Shown: in pieces, positions 1 through 9,907 of the stretch
Layout: each line of letters begins with the position of its first letter
Numbering within the stretch: the first letter of the stretch is position 1
NCBI GenBank assembly: GCA_963838235.1
Contig: CAWIQJ010000006.1
Span: 1,079,824 to 1,143,823, forward strand
Reading direction: 5' to 3'
DNA length: 64,000 bases
Source: JAFECT01 sp963838235
Lineage (GTDB): Bacteria > Pseudomonadota > Alphaproteobacteria > Caulobacterales > Caulobacteraceae
Made by a program: the position numbers and the translations under genes
The notes under the pieces: generated by a model
Told to the model about the DNA's origin: nothing
Databases searched by the model: none
The model's input: only the letters and a program-made list of their open reading frames with translations

Positions 1-2283
1 CGTTCGTCCGAGCGTTTGTCGGCCGCGGTCTGGACGCGTTCCTCGATCTCCTCGTTGGAGACGCCGTCCTCCGCCGCCCAGTCGGCGACCGGGAGCACCA
101 GGCCCAGGGTCTGGCGGATGCGCTCGTCGAGGCCCGCGATGTCCCACTGTTCGGCATAGGCCTTGGGCGGCAGGTGACGGTTCACGAAATCGGCCACGGT
201 CTCGCGGCGGAACTCGGTGACCAGCTCGGTCAGGTCGTCCGCCTCCATGAACTCCTGGCGCTGCTCGAACACGGCCTTGCGCTGGTCGTTGACGACGTCG
301 TCGTACTTCAGAAGGTTCTTGCGGATTTCGAAGTTGCGCTGTTCCACGCGCTTCTGGGCGGTGGCGATGGCCGAGTTCAGCCACTTGTGGGTGATCGCCT
401 CACCTTCGGCCACGCCGAAGGTGCGCATGATCGAATCCAGCCGCTCGCCGGCGAAGATGCGCAGCAGGTCGTCTTCGCAGGACAGGAAGAACTTCGACTT
501 GCCCGGGTCGCCCTGACGGCCGGTACGGCCGCGCAGCTGGTTGTCGATGCGCCGGCTCTCGTGCCGCTCGGTGCCGAGCACGAACAGGCCGCCGGCGGCC
601 AGGGCCTGGGCGCGCTTTTCGACGATGTTCGCTTCGAAACCCTTCTTAGCGTTCGCTTCAGCCTCCGGTGTGATCTCCACGCCCAGGCCGCGCTGTTCCA
701 GTTTCCAGCGCTGCATCTTCATGTCGAGGTTGCCGCCGAGCTGGATGTCGGTGCCGCGGCCGGCCATGTTGGTGGCGATGGTCACCGAGCCTGGGATGCC
801 CGCATCGGCGACGATATAGGCTTCCTGTTCGTGGTAGCGCGCGTTCAACACCTGGTGCGGAACGCCCTTGATGGTTTTGCCTTCGTACTCGAACTCGTGC
901 GCCTGAATCAGCTCCGACAGCACTTCCGACTTCTCGATCGACACCGTGCCGACCAGGACCGGCTGACCGCGGCGGTAGCAGTCTTCGATCTGCAGCAGGA
1001 TGGCCTGGTTCTTCTCTTTGGCGGTGCGATAGACCTCGTCGTCCTCGTCGATCCGCACGATCGGACGGTTGGTCGGGATGTCGGTCACGCCCATCTTGTA
1101 GATGTCCATGAACTCGGCTTCTTCCGTCAGCGCCGTGCCGGTCATGCCCGACAGCTTGGAATAGAGGCGGAAGTAGTTCTGGATGGTCACCGACGCGAGC
1201 GTCTGGTTCTCGGGCTGGATCTCGACGTGTTCCTTAGCCTCGATGGCCTGGTGCAGGCCTTCCGACAGCCTGCGGCCATGCATCATGCGGCCGGTGAACT
1301 CGTCGATCAGCATCACCTCGCCGCCTTTGACGATATAGTCGCGGTCGCGGAGGTAAAGCGTGTTGGCGCGCAGCGCCTGGGTCACGTGGTGGACGGCGGT
1401 GACGTTGGCGGCGTCATAGAGCCCGGTGGTGTCCTTATCGAGGTGATTGCCGGCGATCAGCATCTCCTCGACCTTCTCCGAGCCGTACTCGGAGAGCATC
1501 ACCTGGCGCTGTTTCTCGTCGAGTTCGAAGGTGTCCTTGTCGTTCACCATCTCCTTTACGATGTCGTCGCAGATCCGGTAGAAGTCCGAACGGTCTTCGG
1601 TCGGGCCCGAGATGATCAGCGGCGTGCGCGCCTCGTCGATCAGGATCGAGTTCGACTTCGTCGACGATCGCGAAGTTGTGGCCGCGCTGGACCATCTCGC
1701 GCTTGTCGTAGACCAGGTTATCGCGCAGGTAGTCGAAGCCGAACTCATTGTTGGTGCCGTAGGTGATGTCGGCGTTGTAGGACGCGTGACGCTGCGCCTG
1801 CGTCAGGCCGTTGACGATCACGCCCACGTCCATGCCGAGGAAGCGATAGACCTGACCCATCCACTCCGCGTCGCGGCGGGCGAGATAGTCGTTCACCGTG
1901 ACCAGGTGACAGCCCTTGCCCTCGAGCGCGTTCAGATAGAGCGGCGCGGTCGCGACCAGGGTCTTGCCTTCGCCGGTCCGCATCTCGGCGATGCCGCCCT
2001 CGTGCAGCACCATGCCGCCGACCAGCTGTACGTCGTAGTGGCGCTGGCCCAGGGTCCGTTTGGCCGCCTCGCGCACCAACGCGAAACTCTCGTTCAAGAG
2101 CTTGTCGAGCTTCTCGCCGTTGGCGACCCGCTGGCGGAAGTCCGGGGTCTGGGCGGCCAGCTGATCGTCGCTCATCGCCACGTATTTGGGCTCGAGCGCG
2201 TTGATCGCAGTGGCACGCTGCATCATCGCTTTGACGCGACGGTCGCTGGAAGAGCCGAAAATCTTTTTGGCTAGGGCAAGCAT
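1..2283 (-). CDS. secA: Preprotein translocase ATPase SecA, N-terminal part (runs off window; frame break)
   Basis: Motor ATPase that drives unfolded preproteins through SecYEG at the inner membrane. The start at 2283 gives the typical MLALAKKIFGS N-terminus; Walker A (MRTGEGKT) lies at residues 101-108, followed by TVNDYLARRDAEWM and YGTNNEFGFDYLRDN. At residue 210, after FAIVDEV, the frame is lost: the minus strand reads GTCGAACTCGATC where GTCGACTCGATC would restore the conserved D-S-I-L-I-D-E-A-R-T-P. The extra base is at about 1651-1652; downstream the SecA reading continues in another frame to the window edge, so the C-terminus is missing. SecA is essential, so a sequencing/consensus error is much likelier than a real mutation. 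It diverges from the parvulin lipoprotein gene across about 200 bp with no other gene. Confidence 0.96.
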
Positions 2284-2487
2284 TGACGGTCCGAAATCGG
2301 CGAGCAGGGGCTCGAAGGGTGGGGCGACGGCGCGACGATATCCCTACGGGAGACGCGGCGGCCGAAAGCCGCGCCGAAAGCCTTTGGGGCCTTAGAAACC
2401 CCTCGACTTGCGCGCGCGCGAGACTTAAGCACCGACCCCGGACCTGTCAACGAGACGGGTTGTCCTGAAAGGGATTTCGGGGTTGCG

Positions 2488-3564
2488 ATGTTTCAGTTCC
2501 ATCGCCTGCTGAGAGCCGCCGTGCTGGCGGTGGGCGCCGCCGGCCTCATTGCGCTCGCCGCCTGCGAGAACCCCGTGATCGGCCAGCATCCGCCCCAGCC
2601 GGGCGATGTGGCCGTGGCCAAGGTCTCGGGCGAGACCATCTGGGCCTCGGACGTGAAGCGCGAGGCCGTGGCCCAGGGCCTGATCGGCGAGGGCGAGCCG
2701 CTGGACACCACCTCGGACCTGTTCCGCCGGGTGCTGGACGAGGTGGTCGACCAGAAACTCCTCGCCCGCGAGGCCAAGCGCCGGGGCCTGGACAAGAGCT
2801 CGACCGCCCAGCGCCGCCTGGCCGCCGCCAAGGAGCGGATCTTAGGCGATATGCTGGTGGAGAAGGTGGTCGACGACAACATCGACGAGGACAAGGTCCA
2901 GGCGCTCTACAATGAGCAGCTCCGCCTGGCCAAGCAGTCCGAAGAGATCCGCGCCCGCCTGATCCTGGTGAGAAGCCAGCCTGACGCCCTGGCCATCGCC
3001 AATCTGCTGCAGACCGGCGCCTCCTTCGAGGCCCTGGCCATGGAACGGTCGATCGACCAGACCACCCGCTTCAACGGCGGCGACCTCGGCTATTTCACCA
3101 CCGACGTCATGCCCGAGAGCTATGCCGCAGCGCTGAAGACCGCCAAGGCCGGCGATACGGTGGGGCCGTTCCAGACTGACGGCGGCTGGGCGATCCTGCG
3201 GGTCGAGGACCGGCGCGAGGAACAGCCCCTGTCGCTGGAACAGGCCCGGCCGCAGATCCTGCGCTTTCTGACCTACGACCAGGTGCGCCAGCTGCTCAGC
3301 AAGCTTCGCGGCCAGTCCAAGGTGCAGATTCTGATCAAGGGTGACGCCCTGGCCGTGCCCGGCGCGCCGCGCGAACCCGCCTCCGCCCCGCCCGAGGCGC
3401 TGCGCCCGCCCGAAGCCCCCCCCGCCGCATCGACCTACACCGCCGTGACCGCCGGCCGCACCGCGCCCGCACCGCGACCCTCGATCTCGGCCGCCGCGGC
3501 CGCGGCGGCGGCCAAACCCGCGCCGCCGCCCGCCAAGAGCCAGCCCCAGAGGCCCTCGAAGTGA
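2488..3564 (+). CDS. Parvulin-type peptidyl-prolyl isomerase, lipoprotein
   Basis: Predicted periplasmic folding helper (SurA/PpiC-like). The N-terminus is a lipoprotein signal with lipobox LAAC, Cys at residue 26, so it should be membrane-anchored. A SurA-like N-terminal helical region (residues about 40-130, with LDEVVDQKLLAREAKRRGL) is followed by a PpiC parvulin domain at about 150-245, including FNGGDLGYF and VGPFQTDGGWAILRVEDRR. The last 60 residues are a low-complexity Ala/Pro-rich tail. It is divergent from secA, which fits a role in handling secreted proteins, and its stop overlaps the GTG start of argJ by 4 bases, implying translational coupling. Family is clear; client proteins are unknown. 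Confidence 0.9.
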   Translation: MFQFHRLLRAAVLAVGAAGLIALAACENPVIGQHPPQPGDVAVAKVSGETIWASDVKREAVAQGLIGEGEPLDTTSDLFRRVLDEVVDQKLLAREAKRRGLDKSSTAQRRLAAAKERILGDMLVEKVVDDNIDEDKVQALYNEQLRLAKQSEEIRARLILVRSQPDALAIANLLQTGASFEALAMERSIDQTTRFNGGDLGYFTTDVMPESYAAALKTAKAGDTVGPFQTDGGWAILRVEDRREEQPLSLEQARPQILRFLTYDQVRQLLSKLRGQSKVQILIKGDALAVPGAPREPASAPPEALRPPEAPPAASTYTAVTAGRTAPAPRPSISAAAAAAAAKPAPPPAKSQPQRPSK

Positions 3565-4883
3565 GCCCGGCCCCCAAGCCGGCCCGCCGCCGCGCTGTTC
3601 CCACCCGCGCCCGGTCCGCCACGCCGACGCCCGCGCCGGTCAAGGCCGCCCTGGTGGTCTCGCCCCTGGCCGTGCCCCTGCCCGACATGCCCCCGGTCGG
3701 CGGTGTCGAGCTCGCGATCGGCAGGGCCGGATTTTACAAGCACGAGCGGCCGGACCTGCTGGTCCTGCATTTCCCCAAGGGCGCGCACGCCGCCGGCGTG
3801 TTCACCCAAAACACCGTGGGCTCGGCGCCGGTCGACTGGTGCCGCAAGCAGTTGAAGGCCACCAGCGGCCACGACCTGCGCGCCCTGGTGGTCAACGCCG
3901 GCTGCGCCAACGCCTTCACCGGGAAGCCCGGCGATGCCGCGTGCAAGCGCACCGCCGAAATGATCGCCGACCGCTTCGGCTGCAAGAAGCGCGAAGTGAT
4001 GCTGGCGTCGACCGGCGTCATCGGCGTGCTGCTCGACGACAAGAAGATCGCCGCGGCCCTGCCGGCGCTCGCGGGCAAGATGTCGCTCGACGGCTGGCAA
4101 GATGCGGCGCGCGCGATCATGACCACCGACACCTTCGGCAAGGGCGTGCATGTGGTGACCGAGATCGACGGTCATCCGGTGCGCATCGCGGGCATCGCCA
4201 AGGGCTCGGGCATGATCGCGCCCGACATGGCGACCATGCTGGCCTTCCTGGTCACCGACGCGGACATTGCGCCCGGCGCACTGCACGATCTGCTCGCGCG
4301 GTCGGTCGGCGCCACCTTCAACGCAGTCACCGTCGATGGCGACACCTCGACCAACGACACCTGCCTGCTGTTCGCCACCGCCGCGTCGGGCGCGCCGAAG
4401 ATCACCCGCGCGGGCGACCGCCGGCTGACCAAGTTCCGCGAGGCCCTGAACCGGGCCCTGCTCGATCTCGCACAACAGCTGGTTCGCGACGGCGAGGGCG
4501 CGCGCAAGTTCGTCAAGGTTTCGGTGTCGGGCGCCAAATCTCCCGCCTCGGCGCGGCGCATCGCCAAGACTATCGCCGAAAGTCCGCTGGTGAAGACCGC
4601 CATCGCCGGCGAGGACGCCAACTGGGGCCGTATCGTCATGGCCGTGGGCCGCTCCGGCGAACCGATCGACCGCAACCGCCTGTCGGTGAAGTTCGGCGAC
4701 CTGTGGGCCGCGCATTCGGGCCTGGTCGCCAAGGGTTACGACGAAAAAAAGATGAGCGCCTATATGAAGCGCGGCGAACTCGAGATCGCCGTCGACGTGG
4801 GCGTCGGCCACAGCGAGGCCGTGGTCTGGACCTGCGACCTGACCAAGGGCTACATCGAGATCAACGGCGATTATCGTAGTTAA
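3561..4883 (+). CDS. argJ: Bifunctional ornithine acetyltransferase / N-acetylglutamate synthase ArgJ
   Basis: Transfers acetyl from N-acetylornithine to glutamate (and can use acetyl-CoA), closing the arginine acetyl cycle in the cytoplasm. 440 aa with a GTG start overlapping the preceding stop. Visible family motifs: VNAGCANAFTG (112-121), STGVIG (150-155), and KGSGMIAPDMATMLAF (214-229); autocleavage is expected between Ala224 and Thr225, the new N-terminal nucleophile. The first 45 residues are a basic, Ala/Pro-rich extension not needed for the fold; a downstream start cannot be excluded, although the overlap with the upstream gene supports the GTG. Ends normally in NGDYRS. Confidence 0.96.
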   Translation: MSPAPKPARRRAVPTRARSATPTPAPVKAALVVSPLAVPLPDMPPVGGVELAIGRAGFYKHERPDLLVLHFPKGAHAAGVFTQNTVGSAPVDWCRKQLKATSGHDLRALVVNAGCANAFTGKPGDAACKRTAEMIADRFGCKKREVMLASTGVIGVLLDDKKIAAALPALAGKMSLDGWQDAARAIMTTDTFGKGVHVVTEIDGHPVRIAGIAKGSGMIAPDMATMLAFLVTDADIAPGALHDLLARSVGATFNAVTVDGDTSTNDTCLLFATAASGAPKITRAGDRRLTKFREALNRALLDLAQQLVRDGEGARKFVKVSVSGAKSPASARRIAKTIAESPLVKTAIAGEDANWGRIVMAVGRSGEPIDRNRLSVKFGDLWAAHSGLVAKGYDEKKMSAYMKRGELEIAVDVGVGHSEAVVWTCDLTKGYIEINGDYRS

Positions 4884-4905
4884 GTCGCGTGAAGCTGGGG
4901 ACCGC

Positions 4906-5676
4906 ATGACGCCGGACGGAAATCAGAACGCGCTGACATTGCGCGGCCTCAGCAAGAGTTACGGCGGGAAGGCCGCGGTCGATAAGCTCGACCTCGACGT
5001 TCGCACCGGCGAACTCTATGCACTGTTGGGCCCGAACGGGGCCGGCAAGACCACGACGCTGCGCATGGTGGCGGGCCTGCTCAAGCCCGACGGCGGTGAT
5101 ATCCGGGTGTTCGGCATCGACGCGCGGGCGGACCCGGCCGCGGCCAAGCAGATCACCGCCTGGGTGCCTGATGAGCCGCTGCTCTACGACAAGCTGACGC
5201 CGATCGAATATCTCGACTTCGTCGCGGGCCTGTGGGGCGTGGACGGCAAGACCGGCCGCAAGCGCGCGGAGGAGTTGTTGCGCTGGCTCGACCTCTGGGA
5301 CCAACGGCAGCAGCGCTGTGAAGGCTTTTCGCGCGGCATGAAGCAGAAGACCTCGCTCGCCGGCGCCCTCATTCACGAGCCGAAACTTCTGATCCTCGAC
5401 GAACCGCTGACCGGCCTCGACGCCGCCGCCGCGCGCGAGGTGAAGGATCTGCTGCAGGAACGCGCCCGCGCCGGCGCGACGGTGATCCTGACCACCCACA
5501 TTCTCGAAGTCGCCGAACGAATCGCCGACCGTATCGGCATCATCGCGCGCGGCAAGCTGCTCGCCGAAGGCACCCTCGAGGAGCTGCGCTCGCGCGCCGG
5601 CCACGGCCAGGAAAACCAGGGCCAATCGACGCTCGAGGACGTCTTCCTCGAACTGACCGCCGAGCCAGCGCCGTGA
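4906..5676 (+). CDS. ABC transporter ATP-binding protein
   Basis: Nucleotide-binding subunit of an ABC-2-like exporter with the permease that follows. 256 aa: Walker A GPNGAGKTT (42-50), signature FSRGMKQK (141-148, a variant of LSGGQ), Walker B LLILDEP (161-167), H-loop His198 in TTHIL. The order and the variant signature are typical of ABC-2/drug- or polysaccharide-export ATPases. ATG start 22 bases after argJ; the end overlaps the GTG of the permease by 4 bases, so the two are certainly co-translated. Substrate cannot be told from the sequence. Confidence 0.93.
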   Translation: MTPDGNQNALTLRGLSKSYGGKAAVDKLDLDVRTGELYALLGPNGAGKTTTLRMVAGLLKPDGGDIRVFGIDARADPAAAKQITAWVPDEPLLYDKLTPIEYLDFVAGLWGVDGKTGRKRAEELLRWLDLWDQRQQRCEGFSRGMKQKTSLAGALIHEPKLLILDEPLTGLDAAAAREVKDLLQERARAGATVILTTHILEVAERIADRIGIIARGKLLAEGTLEELRSRAGHGQENQGQSTLEDVFLELTAEPAP

Positions 5677-7262
5677 GCGTGTCCTCCGGCGGCTCGACGC
5701 CATTCCTCCTGGGCAACGAGCTTCGCCTGTTCTGGCGCAGCTGGGGCGGCAAGACGAAGGGAACCCGCAGACGCCTTATCGGCTTCGGCGTTGTCCTGGC
5801 TGTGCTCGGCTTCGGCATCGGCTGGCCCTTCGCGCTCGCCCTGAACCTCATCCCGAAGGATCCGAGTCCCGAGCTGATCCTCGGCCTCGACGGCGGCCTC
5901 TTGCTGCTGCTCACCCTGATGATGTCGTCGACGGTGAGCTCGGCCGCGCTCACCTTTTACGAACGCGGCGACCTCGATCTGCTGCTGTCGTCGCCCACGC
6001 CGCCCTATCGCGTGCTGACCGTGCGCTGCGCGAGCATGGCGCTCACCGCGTCCGCCTTCTTCATGCTGCTGGCGACGCCGGTAATCGGTCCGGCGGTGGC
6101 GATGGGTCATCCGAAGTGGCTGATGATCTACGTCGTGCTCATGGGTCTGGCCCTGGTCGCGACATCGCTCGGCCTGATCATCGCCACCACCCTGTTCCGC
6201 GTGATCGGTCCCCGGCGCACCAAGACCTTGTCGCAGGTGATGGCGGCGGTGATCGGCGCGGCGCTGTTTCTGACCTCGCAGATGCGCTACATCCTGCCGG
6301 CCGAGCAGCTGAAATCGCTGTGGGACAACGCGATCGCCTTCTCGCGGTCCGGGTGGTTCGCCGACACCCAGATATTGTCGCTTCCCGCGCGCGCCGTGCT
6401 ATGCGAGCCGCTGCCCGGGATCGTCCTGTTCGCCTTCGGCCTCCTGCTGTTCCTGCTGGTGACGCGTTGGCTCGGCGCACGCTTCGCCCAGGACGCCGCA
6501 GCGGCGGCGGGCGTGGGCGCCGGCGGCCGAAAGGTGGCGCGCGGCGGCGTGCGCGGCTTCGAAGGCGGTCCGTACAGGGCCATGTTGCGCAAAGAGCTTC
6601 GCCTCCTGTTGCGCGATCCGGCCCTGTTGTCCCAGGTGTTGCTGCGCGTGCTCTATCTCGTGCCGATCGCCTTCATCGTCCTGCGCGGCGGCGGCGCCAG
6701 GAGCACCGCCTGGCTCGCCGGCGGCCACGCCGCCCAGCTGTTCGGACCCGACACCTGGATTGCCCGCAGCGGCGCGGTGCTGGTGTTCTTGACCACCCAG
6801 CTCGCCGGCACCCTGGCCTGGATCACTGTCTCCGCCGAGGACGCCCCCGAACTCCTCGCCTCGGCGCCCGCGAGCGAGCGCGTGCTGCGTCGCGCCAAGC
6901 TTACCGCCGCCATGTCGCCGGTGTTCATGATCCTGGGCGTACCTCTGATCGGCCTGATCTACCTCAGGCCCTGGGCCGGAGCCGTCACCTCAGTCGGATG
7001 TTTCGCCGCGGCGCTGTCCGCCTGTCTGATCGCGCTCTGGTTCGAGAAGCCGTCCAAGCGCAAGGACCTGCGCCGGCGCCGCTCGGGTTCGCTGCTCGGC
7101 GCGCTGGCCGAGACCCTCATCAGCTTCTGCTGGGCGTCGGCCACCTGGCTTGCGGTGCTCGCGCTGCCCTGGGCCGCCATTCCGGCGCTTCTCGCGCTGG
7201 TGCTCCTGATCGCCATTCGTAAACCAACCCGCTCCTTCGTCGACACGCTGGAGCTCACGTGA
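5673..7262 (+). CDS. ABC transporter permease (multi-spanning membrane protein)
   Basis: 529-aa integral membrane partner of the preceding ATPase. Many hydrophobic segments are visible, for example around residues 31-50, 64-85, 115-135, 148-170, 240-262 and 470-515, separated by basic cytoplasmic loops (RRLIGF, KKPSKRKDLRRRR-like). A second half begins near residue 300 with MLRKELRLLLRDPALLSQ, the sequence type seen in ABC-2 exporters where a cytoplasmic helix precedes each membrane bundle. GTG start overlaps the ATPase stop; its own stop overlaps the GTG of mutT. Role: export of an unidentified substrate. Confidence 0.85.
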   Translation: MSVSSGGSTPFLLGNELRLFWRSWGGKTKGTRRRLIGFGVVLAVLGFGIGWPFALALNLIPKDPSPELILGLDGGLLLLLTLMMSSTVSSAALTFYERGDLDLLLSSPTPPYRVLTVRCASMALTASAFFMLLATPVIGPAVAMGHPKWLMIYVVLMGLALVATSLGLIIATTLFRVIGPRRTKTLSQVMAAVIGAALFLTSQMRYILPAEQLKSLWDNAIAFSRSGWFADTQILSLPARAVLCEPLPGIVLFAFGLLLFLLVTRWLGARFAQDAAAAAGVGAGGRKVARGGVRGFEGGPYRAMLRKELRLLLRDPALLSQVLLRVLYLVPIAFIVLRGGGARSTAWLAGGHAAQLFGPDTWIARSGAVLVFLTTQLAGTLAWITVSAEDAPELLASAPASERVLRRAKLTAAMSPVFMILGVPLIGLIYLRPWAGAVTSVGCFAAALSACLIALWFEKPSKRKDLRRRRSGSLLGALAETLISFCWASATWLAVLALPWAAIPALLALVLLIAIRKPTRSFVDTLELT

Positions 7263-7663
7263 GCAAGCCGCTCGTCCTGGTCGTGGCCTGCGCGCTGATC
7301 GACCCTGACGGGCGTGTGTTAATTGCGCAGAGGCCCGAGGGTAAACAGCTCGCGGGCCTGTGGGAGTTCCCCGGCGGCAAGCTCGAACCCGGCGAATCCC
7401 CTGAAGCAGCCTTGATCCGCGAGCTGAAGGAGGAGCTCGACATCGACGTCGCGCAATCCTGTCTTGCGCCTTTCACGTTTACCAGTTTCGCTTACGAGTC
7501 GTTTCACCTGTTCATGCCATTGTGGGTATGTCGTCGATGGTCGGGTGTGGTTAAGGCGCTCGAACATCAAGCGGTGGCATGGGTGAAACCGAACCGAATG
7601 TCGGACTACCCGATGCCTCCCGCGGACGAACCCCTTGTCGCGTTCCTGCGCGACTTCTTGTGA
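7259..7663 (+). CDS. mutT: Nudix hydrolase MutT (8-oxo-dGTP diphosphatase)
   Basis: Cleans oxidised dGTP from the nucleotide pool. 134 aa, normal MutT size. The Nudix box begins at Gly39-Gly40 with Glu46, then R54-E55-L56-x-E58-E59; the usual Gly after the EE pair is Asp61 here, a substitution that keeps the metal-binding glutamates. Upstream features PDGRVLIAQRPEGKQLAGLWEFPGG match the purine-binding part. GTG start overlaps the permease stop by 4 bases. Confidence 0.9.
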   Translation: MSKPLVLVVACALIDPDGRVLIAQRPEGKQLAGLWEFPGGKLEPGESPEAALIRELKEELDIDVAQSCLAPFTFTSFAYESFHLFMPLWVCRRWSGVVKALEHQAVAWVKPNRMSDYPMPPADEPLVAFLRDFL

Positions 7664-7672
7664 GAGGGCGTC

Positions 7673-7849
7673 GTGTCGAAGGTCTTCAAGCGGCTGACGA
7701 AAGACGAGAGCGGCGCCACAGCCATCGAGTATGGCCTGATTATCGCGCTGATCTTCCTGGTGGCGCTGAGCGCGATCACGTCCTTTGGGACGAGCATGAG
7801 CACCATGTACAATGTGATCAGCTCCACCATCGGCGGCGCCACGCACTAG
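7673..7849 (+). CDS. Flp/PilA-type pilin subunit
   Basis: 58-aa protein from a GTG 9 bases after mutT. It has a short basic leader (MSKVFKRLTKDESG), then ATAIEYGLIIALIFLVALSA, i.e. the Flp-family G|xxxxEY processing motif (cleavage after Gly14, Glu and Tyr at +5/+6) at the start of a single hydrophobic helix. This is the major subunit type of Tad/Cpa pili. No tad/cpa assembly genes are in the window, so it is an orphan pilin or pseudopilin-like paralogue that would depend on a system elsewhere. Confidence 0.85.
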   Translation: MSKVFKRLTKDESGATAIEYGLIIALIFLVALSAITSFGTSMSTMYNVISSTIGGATH

Positions 7850-7885
7850 GCCTCCGCCGCGCGCAGACCTGAAGGCCCAACAGTG

Positions 7886-9907
7886 TCACCGAATTGGCGA
7901 GACCAGTTCGAGGCTGCGGGAATAGACGGCGTCGCGCCCGGCGTTCCAATCTTCAAAGCGACGCGCGACGAATACGTCAGGCTGTAAGCTCGCGACGCGG
8001 ACCGGATAGAACCAGTTGAGCCAATAGCATTCACGCCAGTCGTCGCACGCGTGGGCATAGTCGTGTTTGCCCGCTTGATAGTCCACGCAGACTTTCAAAT
8101 TCGGCAAGCATGCTTCGCCGCCTTCGGAATAAAATGACAGGCGGTCCCCAACCGGCTCGCCGACGATGGTCACTCGACGTCCGCCGGCTTGTTTGACGAA
8201 GGCCGCGGTCGTGATCGCCGCCGAAAATGTGTCGGGATCGGTGAGGACGAAAATGCGACCGCGCGGGCCGAGTAGAGCGGGTATCGCCTGCGCGAAATGC
8301 CACGCCTTTGTGTAATCGCCGCCGGTGTCGCCGCGCAGATCGAGAATAAGGGCGCACGGCGGGTGCGTTTTCAACGTCGCTTCGGTAGCGGAGAGGAAAG
8401 GGGCGATCTCTTGTCCGTCGGCGTCACTGATGTCTTGCAGCCGCACGACGTCAGCACAGCTTCCTGACGCCTTGAATAGACGAAAATGAGTATCCAACTG
8501 GCGCCATGTCTCCGGCAACGCGCCGGTTTGAGGCTGATACGCGGTCCAGTTATGCTCGACGCCCTTGCGCGGCTCGGGCGATAACCAGCGGGAGCCGTGG
8601 GGCAATTGTTCGCCCTTGCGCAACGGATAGGCGGTCAGACGGCGCGTCACCAAAGGTCCATCGGGAAGGCGCACAGTCCAGGTCGATGCTTTCGGTTCCT
8701 TGGCGATGTCGAGCCCGAAGAGAAGATCTTGGACAACGATGAAGATCGCGGCGTTTTCCCGCCGAAAGCCCTCGACCCCGCCGCGCAAGGTCTCCAGTCG
8801 CGGCAGAATCTCGTCGAACGCCATACCGTCGATGCTTTCGACCCGTCCGCCCAACAAGTCGCTATCCGGCGCGTCGGCGCGCATGACATAAAATCCCTCT
8901 GCAAAGCGCGTTACTCGGACCGGCAAGACCAGCGTGCCGCGATCGCCGGTAGGGCGCATTCGTGAATGGCCGTTGTCCGCTGTGGCCATCACTTGCATGA
9001 GCGCGACTTGTAGCTTTGCCGGCGGCAACGCTTGCGGAGCCGATTTCAGCGCAGCGACGCGCGCTTCGGCGTCGGTGCGGGCGCCGCGTGAGAAACTGCG
9101 GTCCAGCGCCATCGCCTTATCGAAATAGTCGAGATCCTGGCGTTGCGCCTCCAGCGGCGATGTCGGCGTTGGATAGCTGGCCCTGGGCGCGAAGTGATGG
9201 AAGTTGGCCAAGAACGCGAAAACGATGGCCGCCGCCGCCACCGCCATCGCTGCGATGGTCCCGCCGAGGATCAAAGCCGCCTGCCGGAGGACACCGCGTC
9301 GACCACGCGCTACGGTCCGGTTCGTCTCTCTGTTGCGGGTCAACGGCTGGAATCCCAGTCCGATCAGCACCGCACCGACCGTTAGAAACTTCAAGTCCAA
9401 GCCGATAACCACAAAGCCCGCAAGCACGAGAAGTGGGGCCCGCCAGGGAAGGCGACGCATGACAGCGAGCTGAACCAGGAGCGCCATCAGTCCAAGTTGG
9501 AACAGGAGCGGTCCCAGCTGGAAAAGCGGCATTAGTCGGGGGTCAGGCCAGGCATTCAATCGTCGCGAGATCGGGGCCATCGCGGCATGATCGGCGGCCG
9601 CAAAGCCGGTCAGCAGATCGATCGCGCCCACGCGAAGGAAGAGCGCCAGGCCGACGAACGCCACGACCGCCATCGAGAGCGCCAGCCGATTGCCCGTTCC
9701 GACCCGGGCGCGCAGATCCCACACCACAAAAGCCAACGCTGCAAAGGTCAGGAGAAAAAAGGCGTGGCCGATACTCCAGAAAAGACCGGGCCCGTGGAAA
9801 CCCTGCATTCCGTCCAGCAGCCAACCGACTCCGTAGGAGAAGAGGCAAAGCGGCGCGGCGATCGACGCGATGCGACCCGCGCGGGCTTCTTTCGCCGGGT
9901 CAGCCAT
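7886..9907 (-). CDS. Membrane protein with C-terminal S41 (tail-specific) peptidase-like domain
   Basis: 673 aa from ATG at 9907 (MADPAKEARAGR). The N-terminal 240 residues hold about six to seven hydrophobic helices; the remainder is extracytoplasmic. Around residues 500-600 there is a C-terminal processing-peptidase/S41-like core: LILDLRGDTGGDYTKAW, then DPDTFSAAITTAAF (Ser in the position of the S41 nucleophile) and VTIVGEPVGDR. A Cys-rich stretch (four Cys in about 30 residues, CLPNLKVC and CDDWREC) follows. The start overlaps the stop of a 54-aa peptide gene by 8 bases, so the two are coupled. Function unknown; a processing peptidase for that peptide is only a hypothesis. Confidence 0.75.
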   Translation of the reverse strand: MADPAKEARAGRIASIAAPLCLFSYGVGWLLDGMQGFHGPGLFWSIGHAFFLLTFAALAFVVWDLRARVGTGNRLALSMAVVAFVGLALFLRVGAIDLLTGFAAADHAAMAPISRRLNAWPDPRLMPLFQLGPLLFQLGLMALLVQLAVMRRLPWRAPLLVLAGFVVIGLDLKFLTVGAVLIGLGFQPLTRNRETNRTVARGRRGVLRQAALILGGTIAAMAVAAAAIVFAFLANFHHFAPRASYPTPTSPLEAQRQDLDYFDKAMALDRSFSRGARTDAEARVAALKSAPQALPPAKLQVALMQVMATADNGHSRMRPTGDRGTLVLPVRVTRFAEGFYVMRADAPDSDLLGGRVESIDGMAFDEILPRLETLRGGVEGFRRENAAIFIVVQDLLFGLDIAKEPKASTWTVRLPDGPLVTRRLTAYPLRKGEQLPHGSRWLSPEPRKGVEHNWTAYQPQTGALPETWRQLDTHFRLFKASGSCADVVRLQDISDADGQEIAPFLSATEATLKTHPPCALILDLRGDTGGDYTKAWHFAQAIPALLGPRGRIFVLTDPDTFSAAITTAAFVKQAGGRRVTIVGEPVGDRLSFYSEGGEACLPNLKVCVDYQAGKHDYAHACDDWRECYWLNWFYPVRVASLQPDVFVARRFEDWNAGRDAVYSRSLELVSPIR

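Noticed and set aside
174..1766. Long open frame on the plus strand opposite secA
   Set aside because: It is the mirror of the secA reading; composition follows third-position GC and no protein family appears in it.
1..2283. secA as a true pseudogene
   Set aside because: SecA is essential and the break is a one-base event at a GANTC site; error is far likelier.
3435..4907. Long minus-strand frame opposite argJ
   Set aside because: Antisense shadow of argJ; no start signal or recognisable domain.
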